NCBI RefSeq assembly: GCF_000473365.1
Contig: NZ_KI421517.1
Location: 4,228,296-4,292,295, forward strand
Origin: Adhaeribacter aquaticus DSM 16391
GTDB taxonomy: Bacteria > Bacteroidota > Bacteroidia > Cytophagales > Hymenobacteraceae
Length of the DNA: 64,000 nt
Direction of reading: 5' to 3'
Below the pieces are notes generated by a model. It was not told the DNA's origin, searched no databases, and saw only the letters and a list, made by a program, of their open reading frames with translations. The translations under genes were made by a program, and so were the position numbers. Shown piece after piece: positions 24,334-33,433 of the stretch; position 1 is the stretch's first letter, and each line of letters starts with the position of its first letter.

Positions 24334-26622
24334 TTATGCATTTCTAAAAGCATATAGTTGCCGCTGCAACTGATGTATCTTTCCTTCTGCTTCTACAATC
24401 CGAGCCTGATATTCCTCCCGCAATTTATCGGCATTTTTAGAGCGGCCAAAGAATTCAATATTAGTACGCAAAGTTCTAATATCATTTTCCAGGTGAACAA
24501 TATCTTTCCGAATACTTTGCTCCTTCTGATGAATTTTGTGAGAAGCGTCAGGCCCCTGCTTCAGGCGGTTCACCTGCAGTTCCACTACCAGGTTATTTTT
24601 TTCTTCGTTAGAAAGCGTTGGAATAGAATCCGCATATTGCAACAATAAATCATAAAAACGCTCATCTAATTTAGAACTTCCTTTCACGGCCGGAAACTCC
24701 TGCCATTTGGCACGCATTTCACCTAACTCTTCCAGCGAGCCTGGCTGTGTCTGCATATTAGCTATCCGGGAAGTTACTTTTTCGTAATACGCGCTCTTTT
24801 CAGCATTAAGACGATTTAACTCGACTTCCCGCTCCTGCACCTGATTTTGTTTCCGGTCGAAAAATTCGTTACAGGCGGCCCGGAACCGTTGCCACAGCTT
24901 ATCTGAGTATTTATCAGGTACCCGGCCAATGGTTTTCCACTTTTTCTGGAGCTGAATTAGTTTCTCTTTCGTTTCGTCCCAGTCAGTGCTGTCTTTTAAG
25001 CTTTCTGCTTCCTCGCACAATTCGGTTTTTAAGCGCAGATTTTGCATTTTTTGCTCATCCAACGACTTAAAAAAAGCATTTTTATGATTGAAGAACCCCT
25101 TATAGCTACTCCAGAAACGTTTATTTACTTCGTCAGCCTTTTCTTTAGGAACTAAACCAATGCTATCCCATTCTTCTTTTAACTTCTGAATTTCATCAGT
25201 TTTGTCGCGCCAATCGTTAATCCGATCGGTCTGGAAACCCTGGAAAGCTTCTATTCGGTTAAGTAATTCCTGTTTTTTAACCAGGTTTTCCTGTTCCTTG
25301 GTTTTACGCTCCGTAATAAAATCCTTTTTACGGGCATGAATTTTTTCAGAGGCTAATATAAAGCGGTCCCAGATGCTATCCCGGAATTCGTTTGGTACCG
25401 GGCCCACATTTTTCCACTCTTCGTGCAGGTGCCGCAATTCCTGTAAAGCCGTATTAATAGACGGATTGTCTACTAAGGCTTCAGCCCTTTCACATAACTG
25501 AACTTTATGCTGCAAGTTTTTCCTGCGGTCCAGCTCTTTTAATTCGTAAAAGATGCTGCGATTATTGTAGAAAATATCTAATAAGGCATGGTACGAGTTC
25601 CATAACTGCTGAGCGTCTCCGGCAGGCACCGCCCCTATGGCTTTCCACTCGGCCTGAATAGCTTTAATTCTTTCAGAACTGCTCTTGGTTTCCGGCGACT
25701 CCACCAGCTCCCGCAACTGCTCCAGTAATTCTTGTTTGCGTCGGGTATTTTTTATTTTTTGCTCTTCTTCCTGACGCTGCTCGCGGTTACGATTCTCCCG
25801 GAATAACTGAAACGCTTTTTCTAATTCCTGATGAGCCGGGCCTGCGTGGTATTCAAAATCATCAGCGGATGCACCGTCCGCAATAAACTTCTGTAATGCA
25901 TCATGACGCTCCGTTGCCAGTTTTTCTTCGTACTGCCGGTGCATATCAAAAATTTGGCGGGAGTTTTTGCGGGTAGCGGTTTTTAAAACTCCCAGCAATT
26001 TCTTCCGCAGCTCATCTATAGGAAGCTGGCTATAGTCAGCTTCCGAGACCAAATCTTCTGCGCCTTCATCCTCTATGACTAAATCACTTTTTACATCATC
26101 CCCCGTTTCAACCTTCACGGTTGTTTCGGCAATGGCGGTTTCAGCAGAAGTAGTAGCGGCAACAGCTGGTGTTGTTGTTTCAGCAGGAGCACTTGGTTCC
26201 TTGGCTGATGCAGTAGGCTCAGCTACTGGTATCGGTGCTACCTCGGCCGTACCACCCGGTTCATTTAACTCCTGCCCCGCAAGAGGCAAGGCATTTAATT
26301 GAGTGGCACCAGGCTCTGTTTCCAGTACTACTTCACCGGAAGGCTCAGGTTTAGATTCAGCTCCTGATAGATTATTTGGTTCAGTAACATCACCAACTAG
26401 GGGAACAGCCGCAACCGGCGGAATTACTTCATGAGCGGCAACAGCGCCTCCTATTATACCTCCGGCAGAATTTTCTTCTTCACCTGGGGCAGTATTATTT
26501 TCTTCAGTGCTCCGGGAATTGATTTCTGCTAATCTTTTCTCAAGAATACTTTGCGGTGATTCCTCCCCTCCTTGCTCTTCTGCTCCATTATTACCCGCTG
26601 TATTATTATTAGGGTCTAGCAT
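24334..26622 (-). CDS. DUF349 domain protein
   Basis: 762 aa. Residues 1-190 are a low-complexity acidic, Ala/Pro/Glu-rich region, probably disordered. The rest is helical with four clear DUF349 repeats, each built on a W-K-x-I/V-G-x-V/L-P core (EWKAIGAVP, EWKNVGPVP, EWDSIGLVP, KWKTIGRVP), and a degenerate fifth (KWQEFPAV), then a coiled-coil C-terminus. Function in Bacteroidota is unknown; roles in cell-envelope or cytoskeletal stability have been suggested for other members. It lies 41 bases after the yqgE-like gene, same strand. Confidence 0.88.
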   Translation of the reverse strand: MLDPNNNTAGNNGAEEQGGEESPQSILEKRLAEINSRSTEENNTAPGEEENSAGGIIGGAVAAHEVIPPVAAVPLVGDVTEPNNLSGAESKPEPSGEVVLETEPGATQLNALPLAGQELNEPGGTAEVAPIPVAEPTASAKEPSAPAETTTPAVAATTSAETAIAETTVKVETGDDVKSDLVIEDEGAEDLVSEADYSQLPIDELRKKLLGVLKTATRKNSRQIFDMHRQYEEKLATERHDALQKFIADGASADDFEYHAGPAHQELEKAFQLFRENRNREQRQEEEQKIKNTRRKQELLEQLRELVESPETKSSSERIKAIQAEWKAIGAVPAGDAQQLWNSYHALLDIFYNNRSIFYELKELDRRKNLQHKVQLCERAEALVDNPSINTALQELRHLHEEWKNVGPVPNEFRDSIWDRFILASEKIHARKKDFITERKTKEQENLVKKQELLNRIEAFQGFQTDRINDWRDKTDEIQKLKEEWDSIGLVPKEKADEVNKRFWSSYKGFFNHKNAFFKSLDEQKMQNLRLKTELCEEAESLKDSTDWDETKEKLIQLQKKWKTIGRVPDKYSDKLWQRFRAACNEFFDRKQNQVQEREVELNRLNAEKSAYYEKVTSRIANMQTQPGSLEELGEMRAKWQEFPAVKGSSKLDERFYDLLLQYADSIPTLSNEEKNNLVVELQVNRLKQGPDASHKIHQKEQSIRKDIVHLENDIRTLRTNIEFFGRSKNADKLREEYQARIVEAEGKIHQLQRQLYAFRNA

Positions 26623-26663
26623 GATGCTTTATGTTTTGTTTGTCGTTGCTAAATTATAAAATT

Positions 26664-27218
26664 TTAATTTAAACTAGGGTCTATGGGGTAATTAGCTAAA
26701 ACTTTATACTTTCCTCCCATTTGTTTTAAAATTTCCCGCCAAAGCTTATCCTGGTCTAAATCAAATAATCTATCCGTGTAAGTATTGTTTATTATCCAGG
26801 AGTCCCGTTCAATTTCTTCTTCTAACTGACCCGGCGACCAGCCCGAGTACCCCAGGAAAAATCTGATTTCATCTGGCTCTATTTGTCCCGCTGCCAACAT
26901 TTCCTGCAGTTGATCATAATCACCTCCCCAGAATACAGATTTGCCTAAAGGAATAGATTCCTGTAGGGCTTCTAATTGATGGATATAATGCAGAGTGTTA
27001 TACTGCATTGGGCCACCAATATTCAATTCCATATCGCCATTACCTTGTTCAATATCCAATACATCTGAAAGCTTCAGATTCGATTTCCGGTTTAAAACTA
27101 AACCAAAGGTTCCCTCCTCATCGTGCCGGCAAATCAACACCACAGTTCTTTCGAAATTTGGATCACCTAAGAAAGGTTCTGAAATTAAAATACTACCGCT
27201 TCGTACTGTCTTCATCAT
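26664..27218 (-). CDS. YqgE/AlgH family protein
   Basis: 184 aa, full family length. Seen: the signature SEPFLGDPNFERTVVLICRH, GTFGLVLNRKS, LNIGGPMQ, VFWGGDYDQLQEML, and RFFLGYSGWSPGQLEEE. Members are conserved cytoplasmic proteins of unsettled function, with links to transcription regulation in Pseudomonas. Start 27218 or the next ATG at 27215. Divergent from pdxH; possibly co-transcribed with the DUF349 gene. Confidence 0.93.
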   Translation of the reverse strand: MMKTVRSGSILISEPFLGDPNFERTVVLICRHDEEGTFGLVLNRKSNLKLSDVLDIEQGNGDMELNIGGPMQYNTLHYIHQLEALQESIPLGKSVFWGGDYDQLQEMLAAGQIEPDEIRFFLGYSGWSPGQLEEEIERDSWIINNTYTDRLFDLDQDKLWREILKQMGGKYKVLANYPIDPSLN

Positions 27219-27456
27219 TATCGCGTATTAATTTTCCTTTTACATAGGTGATTTAAGTTTAGTACCACTTTACGAGATAAATTAATGAAAGTGGCAATTA
27301 TTTAAAAACACCTTTTTTTATTACGTATGTTGCTAAAGAATTCGTATAAAATTTTCTTATTTAAGGCAGTAAATTGCCTCAAATTTACTCTATTCAGAAA
27401 ATATCAGATTAAAAGTATAGTTAATTGCTAATTTAGCTACAAAATAGTAAGAATAT

Positions 27457-28113
27457 ATGCCTGCACCTTTTAACTTAGCCGATATCCGGAAATCATACAC
27501 CCGTCAGGAATTAACAGAAAAGAGCATTTTACCGGATCCGATGGAGCAGTTTCAGGTTTGGCTAAATGAGGCCTTACAAGCCCAGGTAGAAGAACCTACA
27601 GCCATGGTTTTATCAACGGTAAATCAGGAAGGAAAACCATCGGCCCGGGTAGTTTTATTGAAAGGATTAGAACATAATAAATTTGTTTTTTATACCAATT
27701 ATAACAGCCGCAAAGGCCAGGAACTAGCCCAAACCGGTTTTGCCGCACTTACATTTTTCTGGCCGGAACTGGAACGCCAGGTAAGAGTAGAAGGAACAGT
27801 CCGGAAAGTGGAACCTGCCCAGTCGGACAGCTATTACCACAGCCGCCCCCGGGGCAGCCAAATAGGCGCTTGGGTATCGCCGCAAAGTCAGCCTATTAGC
27901 AGCCGGGAAGCCTTAGAACAAAAGATTGATGATTTTGAACAGCAGTTTTCTAATACCGAAGTAATTCCCCGTCCGCCACACTGGGGTGGCTACGAGGTAA
28001 TACCTACGCTTATAGAATTTTGGCAAGGAAGAATGAACCGACTGCACGACCGGTTAGTTTTTACCCGACCTGACGAAAATACTAACTGGCAACTAGATCG
28101 GCTTGCTCCTTAA
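27457..28113 (+). CDS. pdxH: Pyridoxamine 5'-phosphate oxidase
   Basis: 218 aa, the usual PdxH length. It uses FMN and oxygen to oxidise pyridoxine or pyridoxamine phosphate to pyridoxal phosphate. Seen: the N-terminal IRKSYTRQELTE, TAMVLSTVNQEGKPSARVVLLKG, FVFYTNYNSRKGQEL, VRVEGTVRKVEP, HSRPRGSQIGAWVSPQS, PPHWGGYEVIPTLIEFWQG and the C-terminal RLAP, all PdxH signatures. It leads a three-gene run with DUF1015 and Maf genes. Confidence 0.96.
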   Translation: MPAPFNLADIRKSYTRQELTEKSILPDPMEQFQVWLNEALQAQVEEPTAMVLSTVNQEGKPSARVVLLKGLEHNKFVFYTNYNSRKGQELAQTGFAALTFFWPELERQVRVEGTVRKVEPAQSDSYYHSRPRGSQIGAWVSPQSQPISSREALEQKIDDFEQQFSNTEVIPRPPHWGGYEVIPTLIEFWQGRMNRLHDRLVFTRPDENTNWQLDRLAP

Positions 28114-28137
28114 AAGCTACTAAAATTTAAAAGGAAA

Positions 28138-29436
28138 ATGGCTGAAATAAGACCCATAAAAGGTTGGCGTTATGCCCCTGCCCTTACTAGGGAAAAGGAT
28201 ACCCTTATATCGCCCTTGTTTGATGTGGTATCCGAAAAACACCGACAAGCTTTATACCACCAGCCTTTTAACAGCCTGCACCTCTCGGTACCACAAGAGC
28301 CCAATGCAGCCAACAGGGCAGCCAACTTATTGGAAGCCTGGAAAAGTTCTGGTATATTAAAACAGGATATAGTGCCCGGCATCTATGGTTTTTACCAGTA
28401 TTTCCGGCTCCCTGGTTCTAAAAAAGAATATTGCCGCAAAGGATTTATCTGCCATATCAAAGCTTACGATTGGTCAGAGAAGGTTATACTGCGGCACGAA
28501 AATACCATTCCGGACGCCGTAAATAAACAAAAAGAACTTTTGGCAAAAACCTTACTACAAACCAGCCCTACTCATGGTTTGTATACAGATCCGGCATTTG
28601 TTTTAGAACCTTACCTGAACGAGAGCATGGTTTCCCCGCTTTATGAAGCAGAAGATTACCAGGGAATTCGAAATGTTCTTTCAGTCATTCATGATGCGCG
28701 GGTAATTAAATTATTCAAAGAGGTACTTCGGGATAAGCAGGTATTATTGGCTGATGGGCACCACCGGTACGAAAGTTCGCTTTGGTATCGAAAAAAAATG
28801 ATGGAAGCCAACCCGCAGAATACCGGGAAGGAAGGGTACCATTATCATTTTATGTACCTGACCAATACCGAATCGGATGATCTGAAAATCTTGCCCACCC
28901 ATCGGGTTCTGAAAGAATTGCCACTTTCGGAGGAGGAGCTGATTAAAGCTTTAACCAATTATTTTAATATTACTCCTCAGGAAGAAGCTTGTACATTAAA
29001 TGAAGTAATAGCAGGCAAAAAATGGACTTTTGGTTTATACCTGGCCGTAGGAGCGTATAAATTAACTTTAAAACCAGATGTCCATCAGCAAATCTATTGG
29101 AACTTTCCGGCTATTGTAAAAGAACTAGATCTGACGGTTTTACATTTTTTTGTATTTGAAAAAATCTTAGGCCTGGTTCGGGAAAAACAAAGAAGCTTTC
29201 CTGGCATATTATACGAACGTAATTTTGCCCAATGCTTAACCCTGGTAAACAATGGTCAGGCAAAAGCTGCTTTTATTGTTAATGAGGTAACTATAGAAGA
29301 AGTAAAGCAGGTTTGCGCCAGTGGGGCCACCTTACCTCAAAAATCAACGTTTTTTTATCCTAAAGTAATAACAGGTTTAATCTTTAGCACCCTTAAACAA
29401 CATGAATTTGAATCGGAAGTTGATTCTTGCTTCTAA
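28138..29436 (+). CDS. DUF1015 family protein
   Basis: 432 aa, full length for this widespread but uncharacterised family. Conserved parts seen: IRPIKGWRYAP, YQQ-type N-terminal strands, YGFYQYFRLPGSKKEYCRKGF, LADGHHRYESSLWYR, HFMYLTNTESDDLKILPTHR, and a C-terminal KSTFFYPKVITGL. The ADGHHRYE segment looks catalytic or metal-binding, but no activity is established. It starts 24 bases after pdxH and overlaps the Maf gene start by 35 bases, indicating one operon. Confidence 0.9.
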   Translation: MAEIRPIKGWRYAPALTREKDTLISPLFDVVSEKHRQALYHQPFNSLHLSVPQEPNAANRAANLLEAWKSSGILKQDIVPGIYGFYQYFRLPGSKKEYCRKGFICHIKAYDWSEKVILRHENTIPDAVNKQKELLAKTLLQTSPTHGLYTDPAFVLEPYLNESMVSPLYEAEDYQGIRNVLSVIHDARVIKLFKEVLRDKQVLLADGHHRYESSLWYRKKMMEANPQNTGKEGYHYHFMYLTNTESDDLKILPTHRVLKELPLSEEELIKALTNYFNITPQEEACTLNEVIAGKKWTFGLYLAVGAYKLTLKPDVHQQIYWNFPAIVKELDLTVLHFFVFEKILGLVREKQRSFPGILYERNFAQCLTLVNNGQAKAAFIVNEVTIEEVKQVCASGATLPQKSTFFYPKVITGLIFSTLKQHEFESEVDSCF

Positions 29437-29968
29437 CTCGCCGCGGCGGAAGGAATTATTGAGCAAACTGGATTTCTCTTATGAAGTACGCTTACGGGAG
29501 GTCCCGGAAGATTTTCCGGATACGCTGAAACGCGAACAAGTAGCAGAATATTTAGCCAACCGAAAGGCCGAAGCTTATATAACCGATCTTGATGACGAGA
29601 TACTTATTACCGCTGATACTATTGTATGCGTAGATGATCAGATTTTAAATAAACCCGAAGATGAAAACGAAGCTATTAGTATGTTAAAGCTTCTTTCAGG
29701 GCGGATGCACGAAGTTTTTACCGGGGTATGCCTCTTAAGCAAAGAAAAAAAAATAATCTTTCATGACCAAACAAAAGTTTACTTTAAAACTTTAAGTGAG
29801 GAAGAGATAACCTATTATACTCATAAGTATAAGCCCTACGATAAAGCAGGAGCTTACGGTGCCCAGGAATGGTTGGGGATGGTTGCCATCGATCACATAG
29901 AGGGTTCATACTTTAATGTAATGGGATTACCGGTACATAAACTTTACGAACAGTTGCAGAAATTTTAA
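29402..29968 (+). CDS. Maf-like nucleoside triphosphate pyrophosphatase
   Basis: 188 aa. Maf proteins hydrolyse non-canonical or pyrimidine nucleoside triphosphates to monophosphates. Seen: the N-terminal LILASNSPRRKELLSKL signature, LITADTIVCVDDQIL (catalytic Asp), LSGRMHEVFTGVCL, and YDKAGAYGAQEWLGM. The ATG lies inside the end of the DUF1015 gene, so translation is probably coupled. It ends just before a long terminator. Confidence 0.94.
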   Translation: MNLNRKLILASNSPRRKELLSKLDFSYEVRLREVPEDFPDTLKREQVAEYLANRKAEAYITDLDDEILITADTIVCVDDQILNKPEDENEAISMLKLLSGRMHEVFTGVCLLSKEKKIIFHDQTKVYFKTLSEEEITYYTHKYKPYDKAGAYGAQEWLGMVAIDHIEGSYFNVMGLPVHKLYEQLQKF

Positions 29969-29972
29969 CTGT

Positions 29973-30020
29973 AACAATAAAGAAAAGCACTGCGGTACCG
30001 CAATGCTTTTCTTTATTGTT
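29973..30020. terminator. Long bidirectional terminator
   Basis: A perfect 17-bp stem (AACAATAAAGAAAAGCA with its complement), capped by the palindrome TGCGGTACCGCA. It separates the Maf gene (+) from the convergent T9SS-domain gene (-). Confidence 0.85.
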
Positions 30021-30035
30021 TAAAACAGAATTACT

Positions 30036-30443
30036 TTATTTCCGGATGCGTACTTTTTTCCAGAAGGTAGTATCAGCGCTTTTTACTTCTATGGTATAAA
30101 GGCCAGGCGTAAGTTTTCCCACATCCATAGTTCGGGCAGTATTACCCGGCCCTGGGTTTACCAAACCAGTATAAATGACTTTACCAGATGTATCTTTAAT
30201 GAGTAAACTTCCCATTTCAGAAATGTGCTGGTCAAAGGTTAATAAGAAAGTGCCGGAAGCTTTATTTGGGAGAATATGGATACCGGATAAAGAACTGGCG
30301 GCATAATATTTATACTTCCCCTTCGGATCATCTTTCTGCACTGATTGGTTATGTGGGTTTACATGAGAAGCCCGGCTCTCTCCTGCTACTAACAAAACCG
30401 ATAGCGCCAGACCCAAGCAGGCAATTAGTTGAGGTGCTTTCAT
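30036..30443 (-). CDS. Secreted protein with a type IX secretion C-terminal domain
   Basis: 135 aa from the ATG at 30443 (MKAPQLIACLGLALSVLL). Signal peptide cleavage is predicted near ASA/SRA-SH at about residue 27. The rest is essentially a Por-secretion-tail-like beta domain: SGIHILPNKASGTFLLTFD, LLIKDTSGKVIY, MDVGKLTPGLYTIEV and a basic end (KKVRIRK). With almost no cargo domain it could be a surface anchor, or simply a small beta-sandwich protein. Type IX secretion is Bacteroidota-specific. Confidence 0.75.
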   Translation of the reverse strand: MKAPQLIACLGLALSVLLVAGESRASHVNPHNQSVQKDDPKGKYKYYAASSLSGIHILPNKASGTFLLTFDQHISEMGSLLIKDTSGKVIYTGLVNPGPGNTARTMDVGKLTPGLYTIEVKSADTTFWKKVRIRK

Positions 30444-30581
30444 ATATTTTATTTTAGAATGATTAATCTGTTTTGGTGTATGCACAATTCATTCCAAAAT
30501 TTGGAAACGGAACTTTAACTTTTACTTTAAGTAAAATTTTAATTGTACTTTCGGCAAAAATAAACGTCAAAATAAAGCTAT

Positions 30582-31553
30582 ATGGAATACAGAAGATTCG
30601 GACGAACCAACTGGGAAGTAAGCGAAGTTGGTTACGGTATGTGGGGCCTGGCTGGCTGGACCGGCTCGGAAGCAGAAGAATATGAAAAAGCCCTGGACTT
30701 ATCTATTGAAAAGGGCTGTAACTTTTTTGATACCGCCTGGGGATACGGCGAAGGCCGCAGCGAACAAGTATTAGGCCAATTACAAAAACGGCACGCGGGT
30801 AAAAAGATTTATATGGCCACCAAAATTCCGCCTAAAAACTTTACCTGGCCATCCCGTAAGAGTTTTAAATTAGAAGATTGTTTCCCGGCTGATCATATTA
30901 AAGAATATACCGAGAAAAGTCTGAAGAATTTAGGTGTGGAGACCATTGACCTGCAGCAATTCCACGTTTGGGAAGATGAGTGGGCTACTATGGACGAATG
31001 GCAACGTGCAGTAGAAGACCTGAAACGCGAAGGTAAAATCCAGGCCATGGGTGTTAGTGTAAACCGCTGGGAACCTAATAACTGCATCGAAACTTTAAAA
31101 ACCGGTTTAATAGACGCGGTACAGGTTATTTACAATATTTTTGATCAGGCACCAGAAGATTTATTGTTTCCAACCTGCGAAAAGTTGGATATTGGGGTAA
31201 TTGCCCGGGTACCATTTGATGAAGGCACTTTAACCGGTACCTTTACCAAAGAAACTACCTTCCCAGCTGATGATTGGCGCAGTACGTACTTTGTTCCGGA
31301 AAACCTGAACTCCAGCGTAGATCATGCTGAAACCCTGCGACCACTCATTCCGGCTGGTATGACCATGCCCGAACTAGCTTTACGTTTTATTCTGGCTAAC
31401 AAACACGTAGGCACTGTTATTCCGGGTATGCGTAAAATCCGTAATGTACAGGCAAACATGGCTACAAGTGATGGCAATGGTTTATCAGAAGAATTATTGG
31501 CCCAGTTAAAAACTCACCGCTGGGATCGCGAACCAACTTCCTGGTCACAATAA
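30582..31553 (+). CDS. Aldo/keto reductase
   Basis: 323 aa TIM barrel of the AKR superfamily. It reduces aldehydes or ketones with NADPH. Seen: YRRFGRTNWEVSEVGYGMW, CNFFDTAWGYGEGRSEQVLG (catalytic Asp/Tyr), ATKIPPKN (Lys), DLQQFHVWED (His), and a C-terminal IPGMRKIRNVQANM for the cofactor phosphate. Substrate unknown. Monocistronic, ending in a long hairpin shared with the LLM oxidoreductase on the other strand. Confidence 0.92.
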   Translation: MEYRRFGRTNWEVSEVGYGMWGLAGWTGSEAEEYEKALDLSIEKGCNFFDTAWGYGEGRSEQVLGQLQKRHAGKKIYMATKIPPKNFTWPSRKSFKLEDCFPADHIKEYTEKSLKNLGVETIDLQQFHVWEDEWATMDEWQRAVEDLKREGKIQAMGVSVNRWEPNNCIETLKTGLIDAVQVIYNIFDQAPEDLLFPTCEKLDIGVIARVPFDEGTLTGTFTKETTFPADDWRSTYFVPENLNSSVDHAETLRPLIPAGMTMPELALRFILANKHVGTVIPGMRKIRNVQANMATSDGNGLSEELLAQLKTHRWDREPTSWSQ

Positions 31554-31574
31554 TTATTTACATACTATTAGGTA

Positions 31575-31643
31575 AAATAATCCGGACCAGTTATGAAATC
31601 TAATTCCTACAATGGATTTATTTTCAACTGGCCCGGATTATTT
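31575..31643. terminator. Bidirectional terminator with long arms
   Basis: 18-bp arms (31575-31592 and 31626-31643) with one mismatch, flanked by A and T runs, between convergent genes; the right arm abuts the stop of the minus-strand gene. Confidence 0.72.
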
Positions 31644-32606
31644 TTATTTTAGTAGCTGCGGAATCACTTTGGCGCCAAAGGCTTCAATAAACTGTTCCTG
31701 ATCCAGGTTAATATTGTGAAGCACAAGTTGTTCAAACCCCATATCCAAATCTTCCATTAACCAAGCCGCCTGCTGATCCAGGTCTGAAGAAACCCGAATC
31801 ATGCGTGCTGCTTCATCCGGTGTTACAAACTTACCAGCCGCTTCAAATTGCTCAGGGGTTCTTAGTTCGCCTAACAAATTACTCTGGAATACATTTACCC
31901 TCCATTGTTCGTAAGCGCCCATTTTGGCTTTCTCATCTGTTTTATCATAGGAAAGTTGAACCTTTAAATACATGGGTTTACCTTCTCCGCCTCCTCTCCG
32001 GAAAGCATCTACTACTTTTTGCTGTTCTTCTTTTGGTTGCGAAATAGTTATTAACCCATCTACCCAACTACCCATCCATTCTGCGGTTTTAGCAGTAACG
32101 GCAGCCCCAATAATTAATGGATTTACCGCAGGGCGCGTATATAATTTAGCTTCTTCTACTGTAACCAAGCCCCTATGAGTCACCGTTTCGCCTGCCCATA
32201 AAGCCCTCATAATGTCAACACATTCTTTCAACCGGGCATTCCTATCTGCTTTTATTGGAAATTTGTCTCCGGTTATGCATTCATTCAGGGCCTCTCCCGA
32301 GCCAACTGCTATCCAGAACCGTTCCGGGAACATTTCTGCCAACGTAGCTGCTGCTTGGGCAATTATTGCCGGATGATACCGCTGACCGGGGGCATTTACC
32401 ACGCCAAAACTTAAATTGGTAGCTTGCATGGCCGCACCTAACCAAGCCCAGGCAAACCCACTTTCGCCCTGGGTGTTGCTCCAGGGATGAAAATGATCGG
32501 ATGAGTTTGCTGCTGTAAAACCTGCCTTCTCCGCTAACTTTACATATTCTAACAGAACACTTGGCTTAAACTGCTCATGTGATGCTTGATATCCTATTTT
32601 TATCAT
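31644..32606 (-). CDS. LLM-class flavin-dependent oxidoreductase
   Basis: 320 aa luciferase-like TIM barrel. Seen: IGYQASHEQFKPSVLLEY, ANSSDHFHPW, GERFW-type strand FPERFWIAVGSGEALNE, RNARLKECVDIMRALW, and PLIIGAAVTAKTAEW. This matches the LLM subgroup TIGR03885/TIGR03557, related to F420- or FMN-dependent dehydrogenases; the cofactor here is not certain. Cytoplasmic, monocistronic, substrate unknown. Confidence 0.88.
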   Translation of the reverse strand: MIKIGYQASHEQFKPSVLLEYVKLAEKAGFTAANSSDHFHPWSNTQGESGFAWAWLGAAMQATNLSFGVVNAPGQRYHPAIIAQAAATLAEMFPERFWIAVGSGEALNECITGDKFPIKADRNARLKECVDIMRALWAGETVTHRGLVTVEEAKLYTRPAVNPLIIGAAVTAKTAEWMGSWVDGLITISQPKEEQQKVVDAFRRGGGEGKPMYLKVQLSYDKTDEKAKMGAYEQWRVNVFQSNLLGELRTPEQFEAAGKFVTPDEAARMIRVSSDLDQQAAWLMEDLDMGFEQLVLHNINLDQEQFIEAFGAKVIPQLLK

Positions 32607-32984
32607 ATATTATCTTCAGAAATAATGAAGTTAATACTGATTATTTTAAACTAAGTTTGAAGGATAGGCTATATTAATTATAAGCTTAAGGTTAATTACC
32701 TAAAGAATCAACCCAGAGTTATTAAAAAGCAATTCTCAGAAATACTTCATTTTAAACCTTTAGAATTAAAAGGATTAAAGGAAAAGCTTCTGGTGCTTAA
32801 TATCTATTGCTTAGGTTTCATAATAAAGGCCTAATGGCAGAGGAAAAGAAAGAATCTATACTAAAAAGGCCAGCAAAATTACCAGTAGTACTGGTTCCCA
32901 ATTATTATTCAAAATCTAAGGCTGTATAAGGTTCAATTTTAGATAGAATGTCCTGCAACTTATTATCTTAATTAATAACTTGAT
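32607..32984. other. Gene-free stretch
   Basis: About 380 A/T-rich bases; no coding frame, promoter or terminator that I can support. Confidence 0.5.
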
Positions 32985-33392
32985 TTATTGGTGTTTAAGT
33001 TGAGTTGTTTGTTCTTTAGCTTTTAAAGTTATCCAAATCAGAACGGAAGCAGCAAGTGTTAGTACGGCAAATAATTTTTCAAAATTGGTAGTTGCAAACA
33101 AATTTCCGATGGTATTTAACCCAAATAAGACCAAGAAGGCCCAAAGAATTATATTCACCAATCTTATTGAAAATATACGTTTTATGTAGTTCCCTTTAAT
33201 TAACAGCGTAAAGATTAAAAGTATATTGATGGTTAAGGAAAGTGATTCAAAAACATACATTTCAGCATCGTTTTTTAGCCGCCCTCCCCAGGTAATTTCA
33301 TAAGGAATGATCTTTATTAAGATACAAAAATGAAAGATAGTTACAGCAGTGAATAACCATAACAATATTTTGATTGCAGTTTTAGAACTCAT
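32985..33392 (-). CDS. Hypothetical four-helix membrane protein
   Basis: 135 aa with four predicted membrane helices (starting near residues 8, 48, 76 and 105), short loops and a charged C-terminus (KAKEEQTTQLKHQ, the third segment is LVNIILWAFLVLFGLN). Small integral membrane proteins of this size are common in Cytophagales and not assigned. It lies 41 bases after the DUF4249 gene on the same strand, so read-through is possible, though its base composition matches the left, more A/T-rich flank. Confidence 0.68.
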   Translation of the reverse strand: MSSKTAIKILLWLFTAVTIFHFCILIKIIPYEITWGGRLKNDAEMYVFESLSLTINILLIFTLLIKGNYIKRIFSIRLVNIILWAFLVLFGLNTIGNLFATTNFEKLFAVLTLAASVLIWITLKAKEQTTQLKHQ

Positions 33393-33433
33393 TTTACAAA
33401 TATAAAAATGTGGTTTTGAGGAGCAAATTGCTG

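Noticed and set aside
24334-26622. Possible fusion of two genes in the long DUF349 protein
   Set aside because: The low-complexity first 190 residues are a common extension in Bacteroidota members and the frame is continuous.
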